Positions 7,942 through 16,885 are shown, counted from the first letter of the stretch. The stretch is DNA of 49,694 nucleotides from Paenibacillus sp. SYP-B3998 (GCF_010820665.1 NZ_JAAIKC010000022.1:1-49694), one strand, 5' to 3'. Numbers and translations: made by a program. The notes: a model not told the origin generated them from the sequence alone.

Positions 7942-8604
7942 CTATTTCACTTGATCTTTCAAAAAGTCTAATAAAAGCGTGTAATATTCTTTTTTAAAAT
8001 GGATGCCATCTGTATCGTGCAAGTTTTGATTATTTTGAAATACCGGAGATAAATCAATGAATTTCACCTGTTCCTTTGCAGCTAGCTCTTTCAGTCCCTT
8101 ATTATAATCCTTGATATTTTTATAACGAGGTTCTTCCTTCTCGGCCTCCGCTGTAACCGGTGTAACCGATACTATCATGATGTTGGCATTTGGCAGTTTC
8201 CCCTTGATTTTATCGATCAATATCGCGTATTGCGTCATCGAAAATTCCTTGGGATTGTTAGTCGGCCATAAGATATCATCCGACCCCAAATGGATAAATA
8301 CATTTTTCGGGTTTTTGCTTGCTAAAACATCGACGTCATCCAATGCGAATAATGCCGTTGCACCGGCTTTCCCCATCACATTCGCGTCATCCAAAATCTC
8401 GTGAAAGGACAGTCCTTCGGTAATCGAATCTCCCAAAAATACACTTGTTCTAAAGATGGATTTATAGGATTTATCCACTGTAGTGGTTGATTCATATTGT
8501 TGTTCATTTGCCCCAGAGGCCTGTTCGCCGTCTTGATTTCCGCAGGCTGCGAGGGATATAGTGAGTAAACCGATAAATAGCATGGCCATATATTTTTTTA
8601 ACAT
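7942..8604 (-). CDS. SGNH/GDSL-hydrolase lipoprotein
   Basis: A 220-residue lipoprotein and first gene of the acylation operon. The signal peptide ends in the lipobox LAAC. The mature domain has the SGNH blocks: VFLGDSITEGLSF with the nucleophilic Ser (block I), the Gly in MGKAGAT (block II), HLGSDDILW where the usual GxND is replaced by GSDD (block III), and DTDGIHF with catalytic Asp and His (block V). Enzymes of this type remove or transfer O-acyl groups on surface sugars. The Asn-to-Asp change in block III alters the oxyanion-hole position and may shift activity towards transfer; that is inference. Confidence 0.85.
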   Translation of the reverse strand: MLKKYMAMLFIGLLTISLAACGNQDGEQASGANEQQYESTTTVDKSYKSIFRTSVFLGDSITEGLSFHEILDDANVMGKAGATALFALDDVDVLASKNPKNVFIHLGSDDILWPTNNPKEFSMTQYAILIDKIKGKLPNANIMIVSVTPVTAEAEKEEPRYKNIKDYNKGLKELAAKEQVKFIDLSPVFQNNQNLHDTDGIHFKKEYYTLLLDFLKDQVK

Positions 8605-8866
8605 TTCAAAATCTTCCTCTCTTTTTTAAGTTAAGCAACTGAATTTAGTTAGGCTATTCGCCTGTACCTTAAATACACATGTAGCAGAAACAAGCAATAG
8701 GATAGCGGATAAGGCAAGGATCATACTTTTTTTATAATTGGATCTCCTCTCTATGCAAACTCTATCTAGTTGAAATATTCATTTCATAGAGTTATTTTAA
8801 TAGAGGCAGATGAAGATAAAGCGGAGTCGAAATAAAGATGAGGTGAAGATTACGCGAAAAAAAACC
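8605..8866. other. Leader/promoter region of the acylation operon
   Basis: AT-rich region between two minus-strand units. A 32-codon minus frame near 8640-8736 encodes a hydrophobic, signal-like peptide, but its nearest GAGGAG site is about 19 bases away, so I do not call it a gene. I see no clear operator. Confidence 0.4.
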
Positions 8867-8908
8867 ACTTTTCCAGACGTTAAAAAACACGTCATGAAAA
8901 GTGGTTAT
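8867..8908 (-). terminator. Intrinsic terminator of the two-component operon
   Basis: AACCACTTTTC and GAAAAGTGGTT form the outer stem and the inner ACGT elements extend it. On the minus strand it is followed by a run of eight T. It follows the kinase stop at 8916. Confidence 0.9.
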
Positions 8909-8915
8909 TAAGTAT

Positions 8916-10742
8916 TTAAACTTGTTTCTTTAACCAGAAGAAAAACAAAACCCCGTCTTCTGTGTTCACCGCGCCGTATGACATACCATGTAACTCCAAT
9001 ATATTCTTAGAAATGGCAAGTCCTAATCCGGTCCCGCCTCGTGCTCGGTTGCGTGCCATATCTCCACGATAGAAGCGGTCCCATACTTTATCTAGTTGAT
9101 CTGTGGGAATGTGAGCCCCCTTATTTTCAATACACACCTTAACCTGATCTTGTTCTTCATGAATTGAAATGAAAATGTGTTCTTGTTCTGGTGTATAGCG
9201 AATCGCATTCGTTAGAAAGTTGGTAAGAACTTGCTCGATCCGATGTTGATTCGCCATGACTTCAACGGTTGCAAGCTTGGTATGCACATGAAGTTGTTTA
9301 CCGTTGAATTCCACAGATAGTTTTTCACAAATCTCTTCAATGAGTTTATCGATGCTAAAGAGATCCATCTTCATTGAATACGTGCCTGATTCAAACTTGG
9401 CCAACTCAAGCATATCCACAATCAACAGATCCATTTTATCCACTTCTTTGTCCATAGCTTCGAAATAATGATCTTTTTTATGTGTAGCAACGCCATCCTT
9501 CAGAATCGAAATACAACCTTTCATAACACTAAGAGGCGTCTTTAGCTCGTGAGATACCCCTGAAATAAATTCTCTTCGTGTACGTTCTAATTGCTTTTCT
9601 TTCTCAATGTCCTTCTGCAACTGTTCGATATAGGTATGCAGAGTTTGAGAAAGAGAATTGATACTTTGAGACAAGTCACCAATTTCATCATTGGATCGAA
9701 TTGCAATCGTTTCCGAAAAATCTAAGCTTGCAATCCGTTTAGTCATCTTATTGATTTGCAGCAAGGGTTTCGCGATCTTTCTAGAATAGTAGAAAGCAGC
9801 AAAAACAATGAGAAACATAACTATAGCAATCAAGTACACATAATAATCTTGGAGCATCTGTACGGCTTCATCAACAGGTTGCAGCGAAGCTATCGAGAAA
9901 ATATAACTGAATGTACCATCTTGCTCTTTGATCGGGTCAATGAACAGCTTGTATTTCACTTCGTTTTGCGTGAAATCAAGAATTTGCAAGGAATCATAGC
10001 TGTATTTCGTATCATCGAATATTAAAGCGGCTTGAAAATCCTTCAATCTGTCCATATACAAGCTATTCGTATAAATTAAACTTGAGGATTCACTTCCATT
10101 TGGGAATTGAACTTTGGTAATTGTACCGTTAAGTAAAATCTCAGGAGATATGGATTTAACTGTATTTGAATTTTCATTTTCCGTTTGAAGCTCGTATATC
10201 TTTTTGGAAATTTTCTCATTCTCCCAATACATATTGGATTCTTTTCCCACCAATTGTACAAGATAAGGAATTAACGCAAGGCCCTTCTTATATGCTGAAA
10301 TAGAAACACGTGCTTTCGTGGTCAGAAGGAGTTTCGCTGAACTTGGAACACTCGTTATAATCTCATTAATGTTTATCAAATGATAGAGCGGAATGGTCAT
10401 CGTTTTACCAGATGACTCCTTGTTAGATTTAATTGCATCCATCTTGACTTCCACATAGAAATCATTCACATTTTTTAAGTTACCTAGGCTATCTAATGTC
10501 GTAATCCATATATTATTTTGCCTATAAAAATCCTGCTCCAGCTTCTGAATTGTAAGTACATTCCCGCCACTTTTTAAATAATCATCTTTAAAAGATTGGA
10601 TATTGGCTTTAATGTCATTCACTTTTCTGTTTGCGTAGTATTGCTTGAAAAATATCGTTTGCCCTAGATAAATCGTAGCTAATATAAATAGACATAACAG
10701 GGTGGTTAGCGTAAATAATTTAGATACAATGCTCATTCTCAT
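8916..10742 (-). CDS. Sensor histidine kinase (HAMP, HisKA, HATPase)
   Basis: A 608-residue membrane kinase. It has an N-terminal membrane segment (about residues 8-28), a ~265-residue extracellular sensor, a second segment (YLIAIVMFLIVFAAFYYSR), a HAMP linker, the phospho-acceptor box FISGVSHELKTPLSVMKG, an N box in LTNFLTNAIRYTPE and the ATP-lid motif GGTGLGLAISKNILELHG. The sensor domain matches nothing I recognise. The gene overlaps the response regulator by 4 bp, so the pair is translationally coupled. Genome position beside the surface acylation operon hints at cell-envelope sensing, but a terminator separates the units. Confidence 0.92.
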   Translation of the reverse strand: MRMSIVSKLFTLTTLLCLFILATIYLGQTIFFKQYYANRKVNDIKANIQSFKDDYLKSGGNVLTIQKLEQDFYRQNNIWITTLDSLGNLKNVNDFYVEVKMDAIKSNKESSGKTMTIPLYHLININEIITSVPSSAKLLLTTKARVSISAYKKGLALIPYLVQLVGKESNMYWENEKISKKIYELQTENENSNTVKSISPEILLNGTITKVQFPNGSESSSLIYTNSLYMDRLKDFQAALIFDDTKYSYDSLQILDFTQNEVKYKLFIDPIKEQDGTFSYIFSIASLQPVDEAVQMLQDYYVYLIAIVMFLIVFAAFYYSRKIAKPLLQINKMTKRIASLDFSETIAIRSNDEIGDLSQSINSLSQTLHTYIEQLQKDIEKEKQLERTRREFISGVSHELKTPLSVMKGCISILKDGVATHKKDHYFEAMDKEVDKMDLLIVDMLELAKFESGTYSMKMDLFSIDKLIEEICEKLSVEFNGKQLHVHTKLATVEVMANQHRIEQVLTNFLTNAIRYTPEQEHIFISIHEEQDQVKVCIENKGAHIPTDQLDKVWDRFYRGDMARNRARGGTGLGLAISKNILELHGMSYGAVNTEDGVLFFFWLKKQV

Positions 10743-11443
10743 GCATTACCCTCGAACTTATAGCCTGTCCTGACAATCGTAGTAATTAGTTTGGATTTAT
10801 TCCCAAGCTTACTTCTTAGGTTACGGATATGGGTGTTCACTGTGCGATCATCGCCCTCGTATTCATAACCCCAAATTTTCGTGATGATCTGATCTCTTGA
10901 AATCACATTGCCTTTATTTTGCATGAGATAGGCTAAGATCTGGAACTCCGTATATGTCAGGTAGACATGCTCCCCCTCAATGGTTAGCGTACGAGAAGGG
11001 AAGTGCATCCGAATCCCAAAGGCAGTTAAGGCATCACTATTTGACTGCGATACAGAAGCATCCGATAGTCGCTCTTCCCGATTCCTGCTATCAATCAATC
11101 TTTTAGCTCTAGCTAATAAGACAGCTGGGCTATATGGTTTAGTTACATAATCATCTGCACCTAACTCAAATCCGAGCAAAGTATCATCTTCGTCTACTCG
11201 TGCCGTCAACATAATGATTGGAACATTGGATGACTTCCGGATTCGTCTACATACAGACCACCCATCTAATTCAGGCAGCATGATATCAAGAATAATCAAA
11301 TGAACTTCATGATCTTGAAATAACGTTAATGCATCTTTCCCATCTACTGCTTCTAAAACCTGATAGCCTTCATTCAGAAGATAATCTTTAACTATTTCAC
11401 GCAAAATATCTTCGTCTTCTACGATCAAAATTGTTTTTTGCAT
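10739..11443 (-). CDS. OmpR/PhoB-type response regulator
   Basis: A 234-residue regulator. The receiver domain (about 1-118) has the acidic pair in ILIVEDED, the phospho-Asp in LIILDIMLPELDGW at about residue 53 and the conserved Lys in YVTKPYSP. The C-terminal half is a winged helix with YLTYTEFQILAYL and DDRTVNTHIRNLRSKLG, the OmpR/PhoB recognition-helix region. It precedes its kinase in the operon. The ATG at 11443 has a CAGGAGC site. The upstream 300 bp are AT-rich and contain TTTACA-type hexamers that could be binding boxes, but I cannot define an operator. Confidence 0.93.
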   Translation of the reverse strand: MQKTILIVEDEDILREIVKDYLLNEGYQVLEAVDGKDALTLFQDHEVHLIILDIMLPELDGWSVCRRIRKSSNVPIIMLTARVDEDDTLLGFELGADDYVTKPYSPAVLLARAKRLIDSRNREERLSDASVSQSNSDALTAFGIRMHFPSRTLTIEGEHVYLTYTEFQILAYLMQNKGNVISRDQIITKIWGYEYEGDDRTVNTHIRNLRSKLGNKSKLITTIVRTGYKFEGNA

Positions 11444-11610
11444 ATAATTGCTCCTGCTATGTTTTTGGATAACACTAATACTGGGATAACTTATTTATAT
11501 TTTTTCTTACTGAAAGGTTTTTATAAATTACTTATAACATAGCCAAATAAAGATTGTGTAAAGATAATTTGGGCTAGTTCAAATTTCAACTACAAAAAGG
11601 CATCGAAGTA

Positions 11611-11692
11611 ATCTGTCCGTTAGCTCAATAAACAAGAGGACCTGCCGCGATGCTGGCCCCTCGATTATGGTTCTTCATTAGTTTAATGGTAT
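11611..11692. repeat. Dispersed intergenic repeat (type 1), nearly full copy
   Basis: Left arm ATCTGTCCGTTAGCTCAATA, a central GAGGACCTGCCGCGATGCTG segment and right arm GGTTCTTCATTAGTTTAATG follow the family order. It lies upstream of the SRPBCC gene, so it may also affect transcription there. Confidence 0.7.
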
Positions 11693-11740
11693 AATTAACT
11701 GTAGATAATCTAAATTACAAATAGTGAGGCGGTAATTAGA

Positions 11741-12166
11741 ATGGAAACAGTTAATCAAACAATAACGGTAGAAACCACGGTACATGCACCAGCTGAAAAA
11801 GTGTGGGAATATTGGACAGAACCACAGCATATAACGAAATGGTCTTTTGCTTCTGATGATTGGCATGCACCAAATGCCGAAAATGATTTAAGGGTTGGCG
11901 GCAAATTTCTTACAAGATTGGAAGCAAAGGATGGAAGCTTTGGATTTGATCTTGGTGGAGTTTATGATGAAGTGAGAATTAATGAATTTATCTCTTACAC
12001 AATGGGAGATGGAAGAAAAGTTGCAATCACTTTTATTCGTCAAGAAAACGATACTAAGGTAATTGAAGCTTTTGAAGCAGAAACCACCAATTCCATTGAG
12101 ATGCAAAAAGCAGGCTGGCAGGCGTTTCTAGACAATTTTAAAAAATATAGTGAAATTTCTAAATAA
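11741..12166 (+). CDS. SRPBCC/AHSA1-family protein
   Basis: A 141-residue START-like protein. The start TVETTVHAPAEKVWEYWTEP and the segment ITKWSFASDDWHAPNAEND are characteristic of Aha1-C-like (AHSA1) proteins, and WQAFLDNFKKY is the usual C-terminal helix. The fold makes a helix-grip cavity that binds small hydrophobic ligands; the ligand is not known. The ATG at 11741 follows a GAGGCGG site. The gene stands alone and ends in an intrinsic terminator. Confidence 0.9.
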   Translation: METVNQTITVETTVHAPAEKVWEYWTEPQHITKWSFASDDWHAPNAENDLRVGGKFLTRLEAKDGSFGFDLGGVYDEVRINEFISYTMGDGRKVAITFIRQENDTKVIEAFEAETTNSIEMQKAGWQAFLDNFKKYSEISK

Positions 12167-12226
12167 GATTAGGATATAGTGAATCGGACATGCAGCTTTA
12201 ATCATAATTATTGAAGCATTAATTTA

Positions 12227-12250
12227 AACCTTCCGAATGGAAGGTTTTTT
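12227..12250 (+). terminator. Intrinsic terminator of the SRPBCC gene
   Basis: AACCTTCC and GGAAGGTT form a stem around GAAT and are followed by six T. Confidence 0.9.
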
Positions 12251-12355
12251 ATGTTAAGAAAATTAAAGTTTAGAGACTAATCGCCGGGTGTTATAAACAA
12301 TGCTCTGCCAGGACGTTAACTGCGGATCGTATTTGCATATAAAACACAGTATTGC

Positions 12356-12424
12356 GTTAAACTGCCCGATACTTTAATAAACGAAGAGGAGCTGCCGCGA
12401 AGCAAGACCCTCAACCCTCGTTAG
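12356..12424. repeat. Dispersed intergenic repeat (type 1), partial copy
   Basis: GTTAAACTGCCCGATACTTT is the left arm, followed by AACGAAGAGGAGCTGCCGCG and the right-arm remnant CCCTCGTTAG. It borders the IS110-type relic that starts shortly after. Confidence 0.65.
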
Positions 12425-12537
12425 ATTCCTGTAGATGGATAAATTTCGGCTTTGTAAAAAAACGAGCGCCTCAGTACGATGGAAGTACGCTACGGGTCAA
12501 AAGCCCTTTATTCCATCATCCAGGAGGACGCTCTACT

Positions 12538-13407
12538 ATGAAGTTTAAATCACAAGATAAGCAAAATCAACTCATTGAAAACATTACCGTTAATCACATT
12601 GTTGTTGGTGTAGACATTGCTCAGGAGGCTCATGTTGCTAGAGCAGTTAACTTTCGTGGAGTCGCTCTCGGTAATCCTTTAGAATTTAGTAATGACGAAG
12701 ATGGTTTCAAATCCCTCGACAATGGATTCGCGACTTGTTAGCTTCATATAAGCTATCTAAAATAATCGTTGGTATGGAACCGACGGGTCATTACTGGCTC
12801 AGCCTTGCTGGTTGGCTCAAAAAAAAGCAATTGAAGCCGTGCTTGTTAATCCTCACCTAATCAAAAAGAATAAAGAAAACCGCGACAATACACGTTCTAA
12901 AAAGTGATAGAAAAGATGCTTTAGTTATTGCCGACACGGTGAAAAACGGCTACTATTCCCCCGTCCGTTTCCATTCTTCTGAGTACGAGGAGCTCCGAGT
13001 CCTGATAGCTAACCGAGAAACAGTCGTTAAAAGGCTTGTAAGTGCAGTTAATCAGATCCACCGTTGGGTCGACATTGTCTTCCCTGAACTGAGGCAAGTC
13101 TTTAAGATCTTAACTTGCAAAGGTGCATTGTTAACCCTTCGGCTTTTTCCTCTCCCAACTGATCTATGTAAACTAAGTCCTGACGATGTCATTAAAGGAT
13201 GGCAGAAATCCATGAAACGGCATTCAGGTGTGCGTAGAGCCCACCTACTCATCGATCTTGCCAAGCAAACCTAATGTCCAAGTAAAAAAGCTTAAAAAGA
13301 TGAAATCTATCATGAAGTTATGTGGAAAGTTAGCTCGCCTCTTAGTCGGAATGGCTCGTAGTGATGAAGCCTACAACCCAACTAAAATCTTTGCATTGAC
13401 AGCTTAA
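12538..13407 (+). pseudogene. IS110-family transposase, broken
   Basis: The N-terminal DEDD (RuvC-like) domain begins HIVVGVDIAQEAHVARAVNF in frame 1, continues as IVGMEPTGHYWLSLAGWL in another frame and as SDRKDALVIADTVKNGYYSP in a third, so at least two frameshifts are present; a TGA/TAG lies between them. It then runs to DLAKQT at 13274 and resumes out of frame as a C-terminal piece ending KLARLLVGMARSDEAYNP. The serine-containing Transposase_20 domain that should lie between is missing, so an internal deletion has occurred. The element cannot transpose on its own. Confidence 0.8.
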
Positions 13408-13436
13408 AATAAACCTTACCCTCACGCAAGTTGGCG

Positions 13437-13746
13437 TATTCGCAGGGTGACATAGAAAGCACGGAGTATCGGGATACGTTACGCAAAAGGGCTCCGACCC
13501 GTTCCGTTAGAAAGACCGACCTCCACCCCTTGGATAGATGTGACGAAGGAATGAAAGGGCTATTGACCCGTTGAGACATGGGAGTGAAAATCTCTAAGGG
13601 CATCGTGGAGAAACGTGCAGCATTTGGAATGAATTGGGTGAGTCAACTCCACCTCTGTTCCCGTATGCCTTTTAACGACTCGCCCTCAAATATCTAGCTC
13701 TCTTTCATTCATTATTGAAATATAAAAGGATGAAATCCTGCGAATA
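13437..13746 (+). ncRNA. Candidate bridge-RNA module of IS relic A
   Basis: A 310-bp non-coding block begins with TATTCGCAGG and ends with the perfect inverse CCTGCGAATA. Several blocks are shared with relic B read on the other strand, for example TGACCCGTTGAGACATGGGA and ACGAAGGAATGA. IS1111-type members of the IS110 family are known to encode their bridge RNA in the 3' non-coding end, and the position here fits. That this segment is transcribed is inference. Confidence 0.5.
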
Positions 13747-13852
13747 GACGAGCTTACGTGAGGAATTTAAATCATACCGAGGGAGTTACTTTAATTTCGT
13801 TTCAGAACCAACTAACATGCCGGGCAGGGTGGGATCCTTGCGAATCATTCAA

Positions 13853-13884
13853 CAAAAGACCGCCCTGTCTCTAGAGCGGTCCCT
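13853..13884 (-). terminator. Intrinsic terminator of the GNAT gene
   Basis: GACCGC (13858-13863) and GCGGTC (13876-13881) pair; on the minus strand the stem is followed by TTTTGTT. Confidence 0.8.
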
Positions 13885-13908
13885 TGTATTCGCGTATCGC
13901 CTTTTCGC

Positions 13909-14415
13909 TTATGGAACCGGAATTTCTTTTTCCATAATAAAATCATCCATGACAAATCCATTCCCGATATCCACAATTTGTTCCCGTACGGTCCTGAAGC
14001 CTTTTTTCTCATATATCGCAATACTGGATTCGTTATGACGATTGACCGTCAGCCAAATATGGCTTAGGTTTCGGTCTTTACATAGCTGCTCCAGGAATGC
14101 CAACGCTTGGCTGGCATAGCTGTGTCCCCGGTGCTCCTTGCCTATATAAAACTTGCTCAGGAAGAGCTTCCCCTCTTCTTGTCTGGCCGACATATATCCG
14201 ACTGCGGAGTTATCGTGATGGATCAAGTAATATTCGTAGCCCTGATGATAGATTTGATCCGTAATCGCTGGAACCTCTTGGAATTTGCCAATCATGTAAT
14301 CTATCTGCTCGATTGTAATAATGGATACATAATATTCACGCCATATTTCTGCCGCCAATCGAGCAACCTCTGCGATTTCTTTCGCTGCATTCACGTGTAG
14401 AAACATTAGCTTCAT
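13909..14415 (-). CDS. GNAT-family N-acetyltransferase
   Basis: A 168-residue acetyl-CoA-dependent acetyltransferase. The central strand KLFLSKFYIGKEHRGHSYAS contains the acetyl-CoA pyrophosphate-binding loop (the R/Q-x-x-G-x-A position), followed by helix QALAFLEQLC and the C-terminal motif NESSIAIYEKKGFRTVREQI. The N-terminal part (AEIWREYYVSIITIEQIDYM) is typical of a subgroup of uncharacterised Bacillota GNATs. The substrate, a small amine or a protein N-terminus, cannot be told. A GAAAGGC-type site precedes the ATG at 14415, and a terminator lies behind the gene, so it is a monocistronic unit. Confidence 0.9.
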   Translation of the reverse strand: MKLMFLHVNAAKEIAEVARLAAEIWREYYVSIITIEQIDYMIGKFQEVPAITDQIYHQGYEYYLIHHDNSAVGYMSARQEEGKLFLSKFYIGKEHRGHSYASQALAFLEQLCKDRNLSHIWLTVNRHNESSIAIYEKKGFRTVREQIVDIGNGFVMDDFIMEKEIPVP

Positions 14416-14589
14416 GACATGTGCCCGCCTTTCCTAGATCTCTCGCTTCATACATTCAATAGAATATCATAAATTTCAGCCGAAGGTTAGTCGCAACTAG
14501 CGAAGCATGAAGGTAAGTAACTTTACCAGCTGCTTTTGTTGGCTTCACCCATGACTTAAATTCAATACTAACCACTGCGATAAACTACG

Positions 14590-14680
14590 CTAAACTCCCC
14601 CTTAGCTCAACGAGGCTGCCGTTTCATACCGGCAGCCTCGTCCTGGTGATTGTTAAACTATAGTGTCCCGTTAGCGGAAC
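14590..14680. repeat. Dispersed intergenic repeat (type 1), full copy with hairpin
   Basis: Left arm CTAAACTCCCCCTTAGCTCA, a strong hairpin CGAGGCTGCCG...CGGCAGCCTCG (14611-14640) and right arm TTAAACTATAGTGTCCCGTT are all present. The region 14416-14841 otherwise shows no gene. Confidence 0.8.
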
Positions 14681-14841
14681 CCCTTAATGATGCATAGAAC
14701 TTCGTTAGTGTTGTATGGGAGAGAGGGTGCAGATCGGCTGCGTACTTTGTTTTCTATAATTATGGGCTTCTCTAGTTTTTTTAAGCCTACTTAATTGATA
14801 TTATAAAAAACCGTTTTGCCTTTAAGCAAAGATTTACAAAG

Positions 14842-15348
14842 TTAAATCAGACTTGGTATATGTTCACGTATCCACATATGCTTATCTTTTCTACCTACCA
14901 GAAATGCGTAGTATTCGCATATATTCAAAAACATCAAGTCCTCTAACTGTGCAATGTCAAGCAGATCATCCCGTAATTCATTTTTAGTAAATAGGACACC
15001 CACCCATACCCATAGCGACATCACTTTCGTAATATCCAAACCCCGATAATCCGAAATCAATAAATGAAATTCCCTTTGATGTACTTGAAATTCCACGGTG
15101 GTGATAATACCCATTTTTTCGACTGATCGCAATTTGGTCAACATGTTATTTACCCACGCAATCCCCAATTCGGGTCTTATAAAACTTGAACCTTGCTTAA
15201 AACTCCGCGAAAACTGATGTAAATATGGAATACAGCGGAAGCCGTAGCGAAGTTCATACAAATAACTATGACTACTTATTTGTATGAACCGGTCACGCAA
15301 TCGACGATGCTTATCGGGGTCAGGTGCCTGAACGAGCAACGATACCAA
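14842..15348 (-). CDS. Unrecognised protein downstream of hxlR
   Basis: A 168-codon frame begins with a TTG at 15348, 8 bp after the HxlR stop, without a clear ribosome binding site. The sequence looks natural (for example RFIQISSHSYLYELRYGFRC, then LWVWVGVLFTKNELRDDLLD) and has one moderately hydrophobic helix, but I recognise no family. The first residues (VSLLVQAPDPDKHRRLRD) may be the truncated middle of a longer protein. If transcribed, it would depend on the HxlR promoter. A weak hairpin with a T run (minus strand, about 14802-14833) could end it. Confidence 0.5.
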   Translation of the reverse strand: MVSLLVQAPDPDKHRRLRDRFIQISSHSYLYELRYGFRCIPYLHQFSRSFKQGSSFIRPELGIAWVNNMLTKLRSVEKMGIITTVEFQVHQREFHLLISDYRGLDITKVMSLWVWVGVLFTKNELRDDLLDIAQLEDLMFLNICEYYAFLVGRKDKHMWIREHIPSLI

Positions 15349-15356
15349 GGCTTAAA

Positions 15357-15725
15357 TCATGGACTTAACAGCTGATCTTGTTCCTTCGCGTTCTTTCCGT
15401 ACTCAGTGTGCTGGAACCCCCATCCACACATATCGCCCATAATCGTACTGAGTGTTTGCCCGTGCTCGGAAACGAAGTATTCAACTTTGGGTGGAATCTC
15501 CTGATACACTCTCCGAATGATCACTCCGTCCCGTTCCAGCTCGCGAAGCTGATTGGTCAGCATGCCTTGGGTGATTGTCGGAAGCATCCGTCTCAGCTCT
15601 CCGAACCTCTTGGTGCCTTCATTCAGCAGGATGTATAGAATGACTGGCTTCCATTTCCCCCCAATCACTTGAAGGGTAACCATGATTCCTTCAGTTAGGA
15701 AGGATTTACTTATATCTTCGGGCAT
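15357..15725 (-). CDS. HxlR-family winged-helix regulator
   Basis: A 122-residue regulator. The family core is clear: LQVIGGKWKPVILYILL, GTKRFGELRRMLPTITQGML, TNQLRELERDGVIIRRVY and PPKVEYFVSEHGQTL. I set the start at the ATG at 15725, because a GAGGAG site lies 8 bp upstream and the longer reading adds an unusual basic Cys-rich extension. HxlR proteins such as YodB and HypR sense electrophiles or disulfide stress through a Cys near residue 6; that Cys is absent, but GDMCGWG near residue 100 offers another. It is divergent from a quinone-reductase-like gene, the usual target. Confidence 0.9.
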   Translation of the reverse strand: MPEDISKSFLTEGIMVTLQVIGGKWKPVILYILLNEGTKRFGELRRMLPTITQGMLTNQLRELERDGVIIRRVYQEIPPKVEYFVSEHGQTLSTIMGDMCGWGFQHTEYGKNAKEQDQLLSP

Positions 15726-15817
15726 ACACTTACTCCTCGCTTGCTTACATTTTTCTTCGAATGCTGTTATTGTAACAAATAATACAGATATAACCAATAC
15801 GCCGAAAAAACATACTT

Positions 15818-15835
15818 AGTACGGTTTGCCATACT
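15818..15835. promoter_or_regulatory. Putative HxlR operator 1
   Basis: AGTACGGTTTGCCATACT is an imperfect palindrome (arms AGTAxGG and CCxTACT) in the divergent intergenic region. A second related site lies at 15880-15900. Confidence 0.55.
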
Positions 15836-15879
15836 TTAAGCGAACCCAGGCGTGATCTAAGGTACGCTTAATCTGACCT

Positions 15880-15900
15880 AGTATGGAAAAACAGCGTACT
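15880..15900. promoter_or_regulatory. Putative HxlR operator 2
   Basis: This second copy has arms AGTATGG and CGTACT about 8 bp apart. It sits nearer the oxidoreductase gene, as expected for a repressor site overlapping that promoter. Confidence 0.5.
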
Positions 15901-15987
15901 TTACAGTGCTCGAATTCTCTTGAATAATAGGGGTGTCAGGTGGAAGAAGCCCTGACGCCATCTACTAGCAGAGAGAGGAAGATCTTC

Positions 15988-16527
15988 ATGAAAATTTTAG
16001 TAATTGTCGCACATCCGTCCCTGGAGCAATCCCGAGCCAACCGCGCTCTTATTCAGGAGCTGAGTCTGGATGATAACATTGATGTCCACAACCTTTACGG
16101 GGAGTATCTGGATTGGACCATCGACATAGACAGGGAGCAACAGCTGCTGACCAAGTATGACCGGATCGTGTTTCAATTTCCTTTGTTTTGGTACAGTACC
16201 CCGCCACTGCTCAAAAAATGGTTCGACGATGTGTTGACGCACGGATGGGCGCATGGGACAGGAGGAGATCATCTGAAGGGCAAGGAGTTCATCATGGCGA
16301 CAACAGCGGGCGCGAGCGAGCGGGATTACCGTTCGGGCGGCAGCAACGAATCCACGATCAGCGAGTTCCTAAGACCGATACAGGAGACCGTCAAGTATAT
16401 CGGCGGAGTATATCTGCCTGACTTCGTTACGTACAATGCAATGGAGGCTACGGATGAGGAATTGAGCTTGGAGGCCCGCAAGTATGTAGAACATATTCGT
16501 GCTTCCACAAAGGTACTCGTTAATTAA
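15988..16527 (+). CDS. NAD(P)H-dependent flavodoxin-like oxidoreductase (quinone reductase family)
   Basis: A 179-residue flavoprotein of the Flavodoxin_2 (KefF/MdaB/YwrO) type. The N-terminus ILVIVAHPSLEQSRANRALI forms the FMN phosphate loop; FQFPLFWYSTPPLLKKWFDD and the GGDHLKGKEFIMATTAGASE region are standard family blocks. It would reduce quinones or similar electrophiles with two electrons from NAD(P)H in the cytosol. The ATG at 15988 has a GAGAGGAAG site; the longer in-frame reading from 15940 lacks one. The divergent HxlR gene and the two operator-like palindromes suggest induction by electrophile stress. Confidence 0.9.
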   Translation: MKILVIVAHPSLEQSRANRALIQELSLDDNIDVHNLYGEYLDWTIDIDREQQLLTKYDRIVFQFPLFWYSTPPLLKKWFDDVLTHGWAHGTGGDHLKGKEFIMATTAGASERDYRSGGSNESTISEFLRPIQETVKYIGGVYLPDFVTYNAMEATDEELSLEARKYVEHIRASTKVLVN

Positions 16528-16885
16528 TCAGAGGTTCTCGCCGGTGTTCTCATTCTTTGTGATTCTGCTAGCGAGTTCCGAAAACACTTACCTGTGAATT
16601 ATCCAACACCAAAAATTCAATTGGTTGCCCTTACTCATTGGTTAACAGATCGTAATGCACGAAATGTCCCAAATCAACAAACCATATTTTTCTTCTTGAT
16701 GATTTTCTAGGAGCAGGCGTTACGATGAGAGTTAATAGGGTTAACGACTCTGTTGATAAATGCAAAAACGCAGCTTGAATTCATATCCAATAGTATCTGG
16801 TAAAGAACATATTTCTTTGGCTGCTCTCTCAGTAGAGGGGCCTTTTTCTTTTGGAATGGGATATCTTACTACGAGGAGTAAACAA
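16528..16885. other. Gene-relic spacer
   Basis: About 350 bp without an intact gene. One plus-strand frame near 16575-16711 reads LPVNYPTPKIQLVALTHWLT and then NARNVPNQQTIFFF before a stop; it looks like the tail of a former gene that I cannot name. A ribosome binding site at 16873-16878 belongs to the next pseudogene. Confidence 0.4.

Larger units (their letters stand above)
12460..13765 (+). mobile_element. IS110/IS1111-type insertion sequence relic A
   Basis: It comprises a short left non-coding segment ending in a good ribosome binding site (12521-12527), a broken transposase (12538-13407) and a 3' non-coding module of 310 bp bounded by TATTCGCAGG (13437) and its inverse CCTGCGAATA (ending 13746). 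The right end runs to about 13765 (ACGTGAG). The left edge is approximate. The same right-end sequence recurs in relic B at 24054-24363 and as a solo fragment near 33711-33745. Confidence 0.7.

Noticed and set aside
8640..8736. 32-codon signal-peptide-like minus ORF before the SGNH gene
   Set aside because: The only ribosome binding site is ~19 bases from its ATG; too weak to call.
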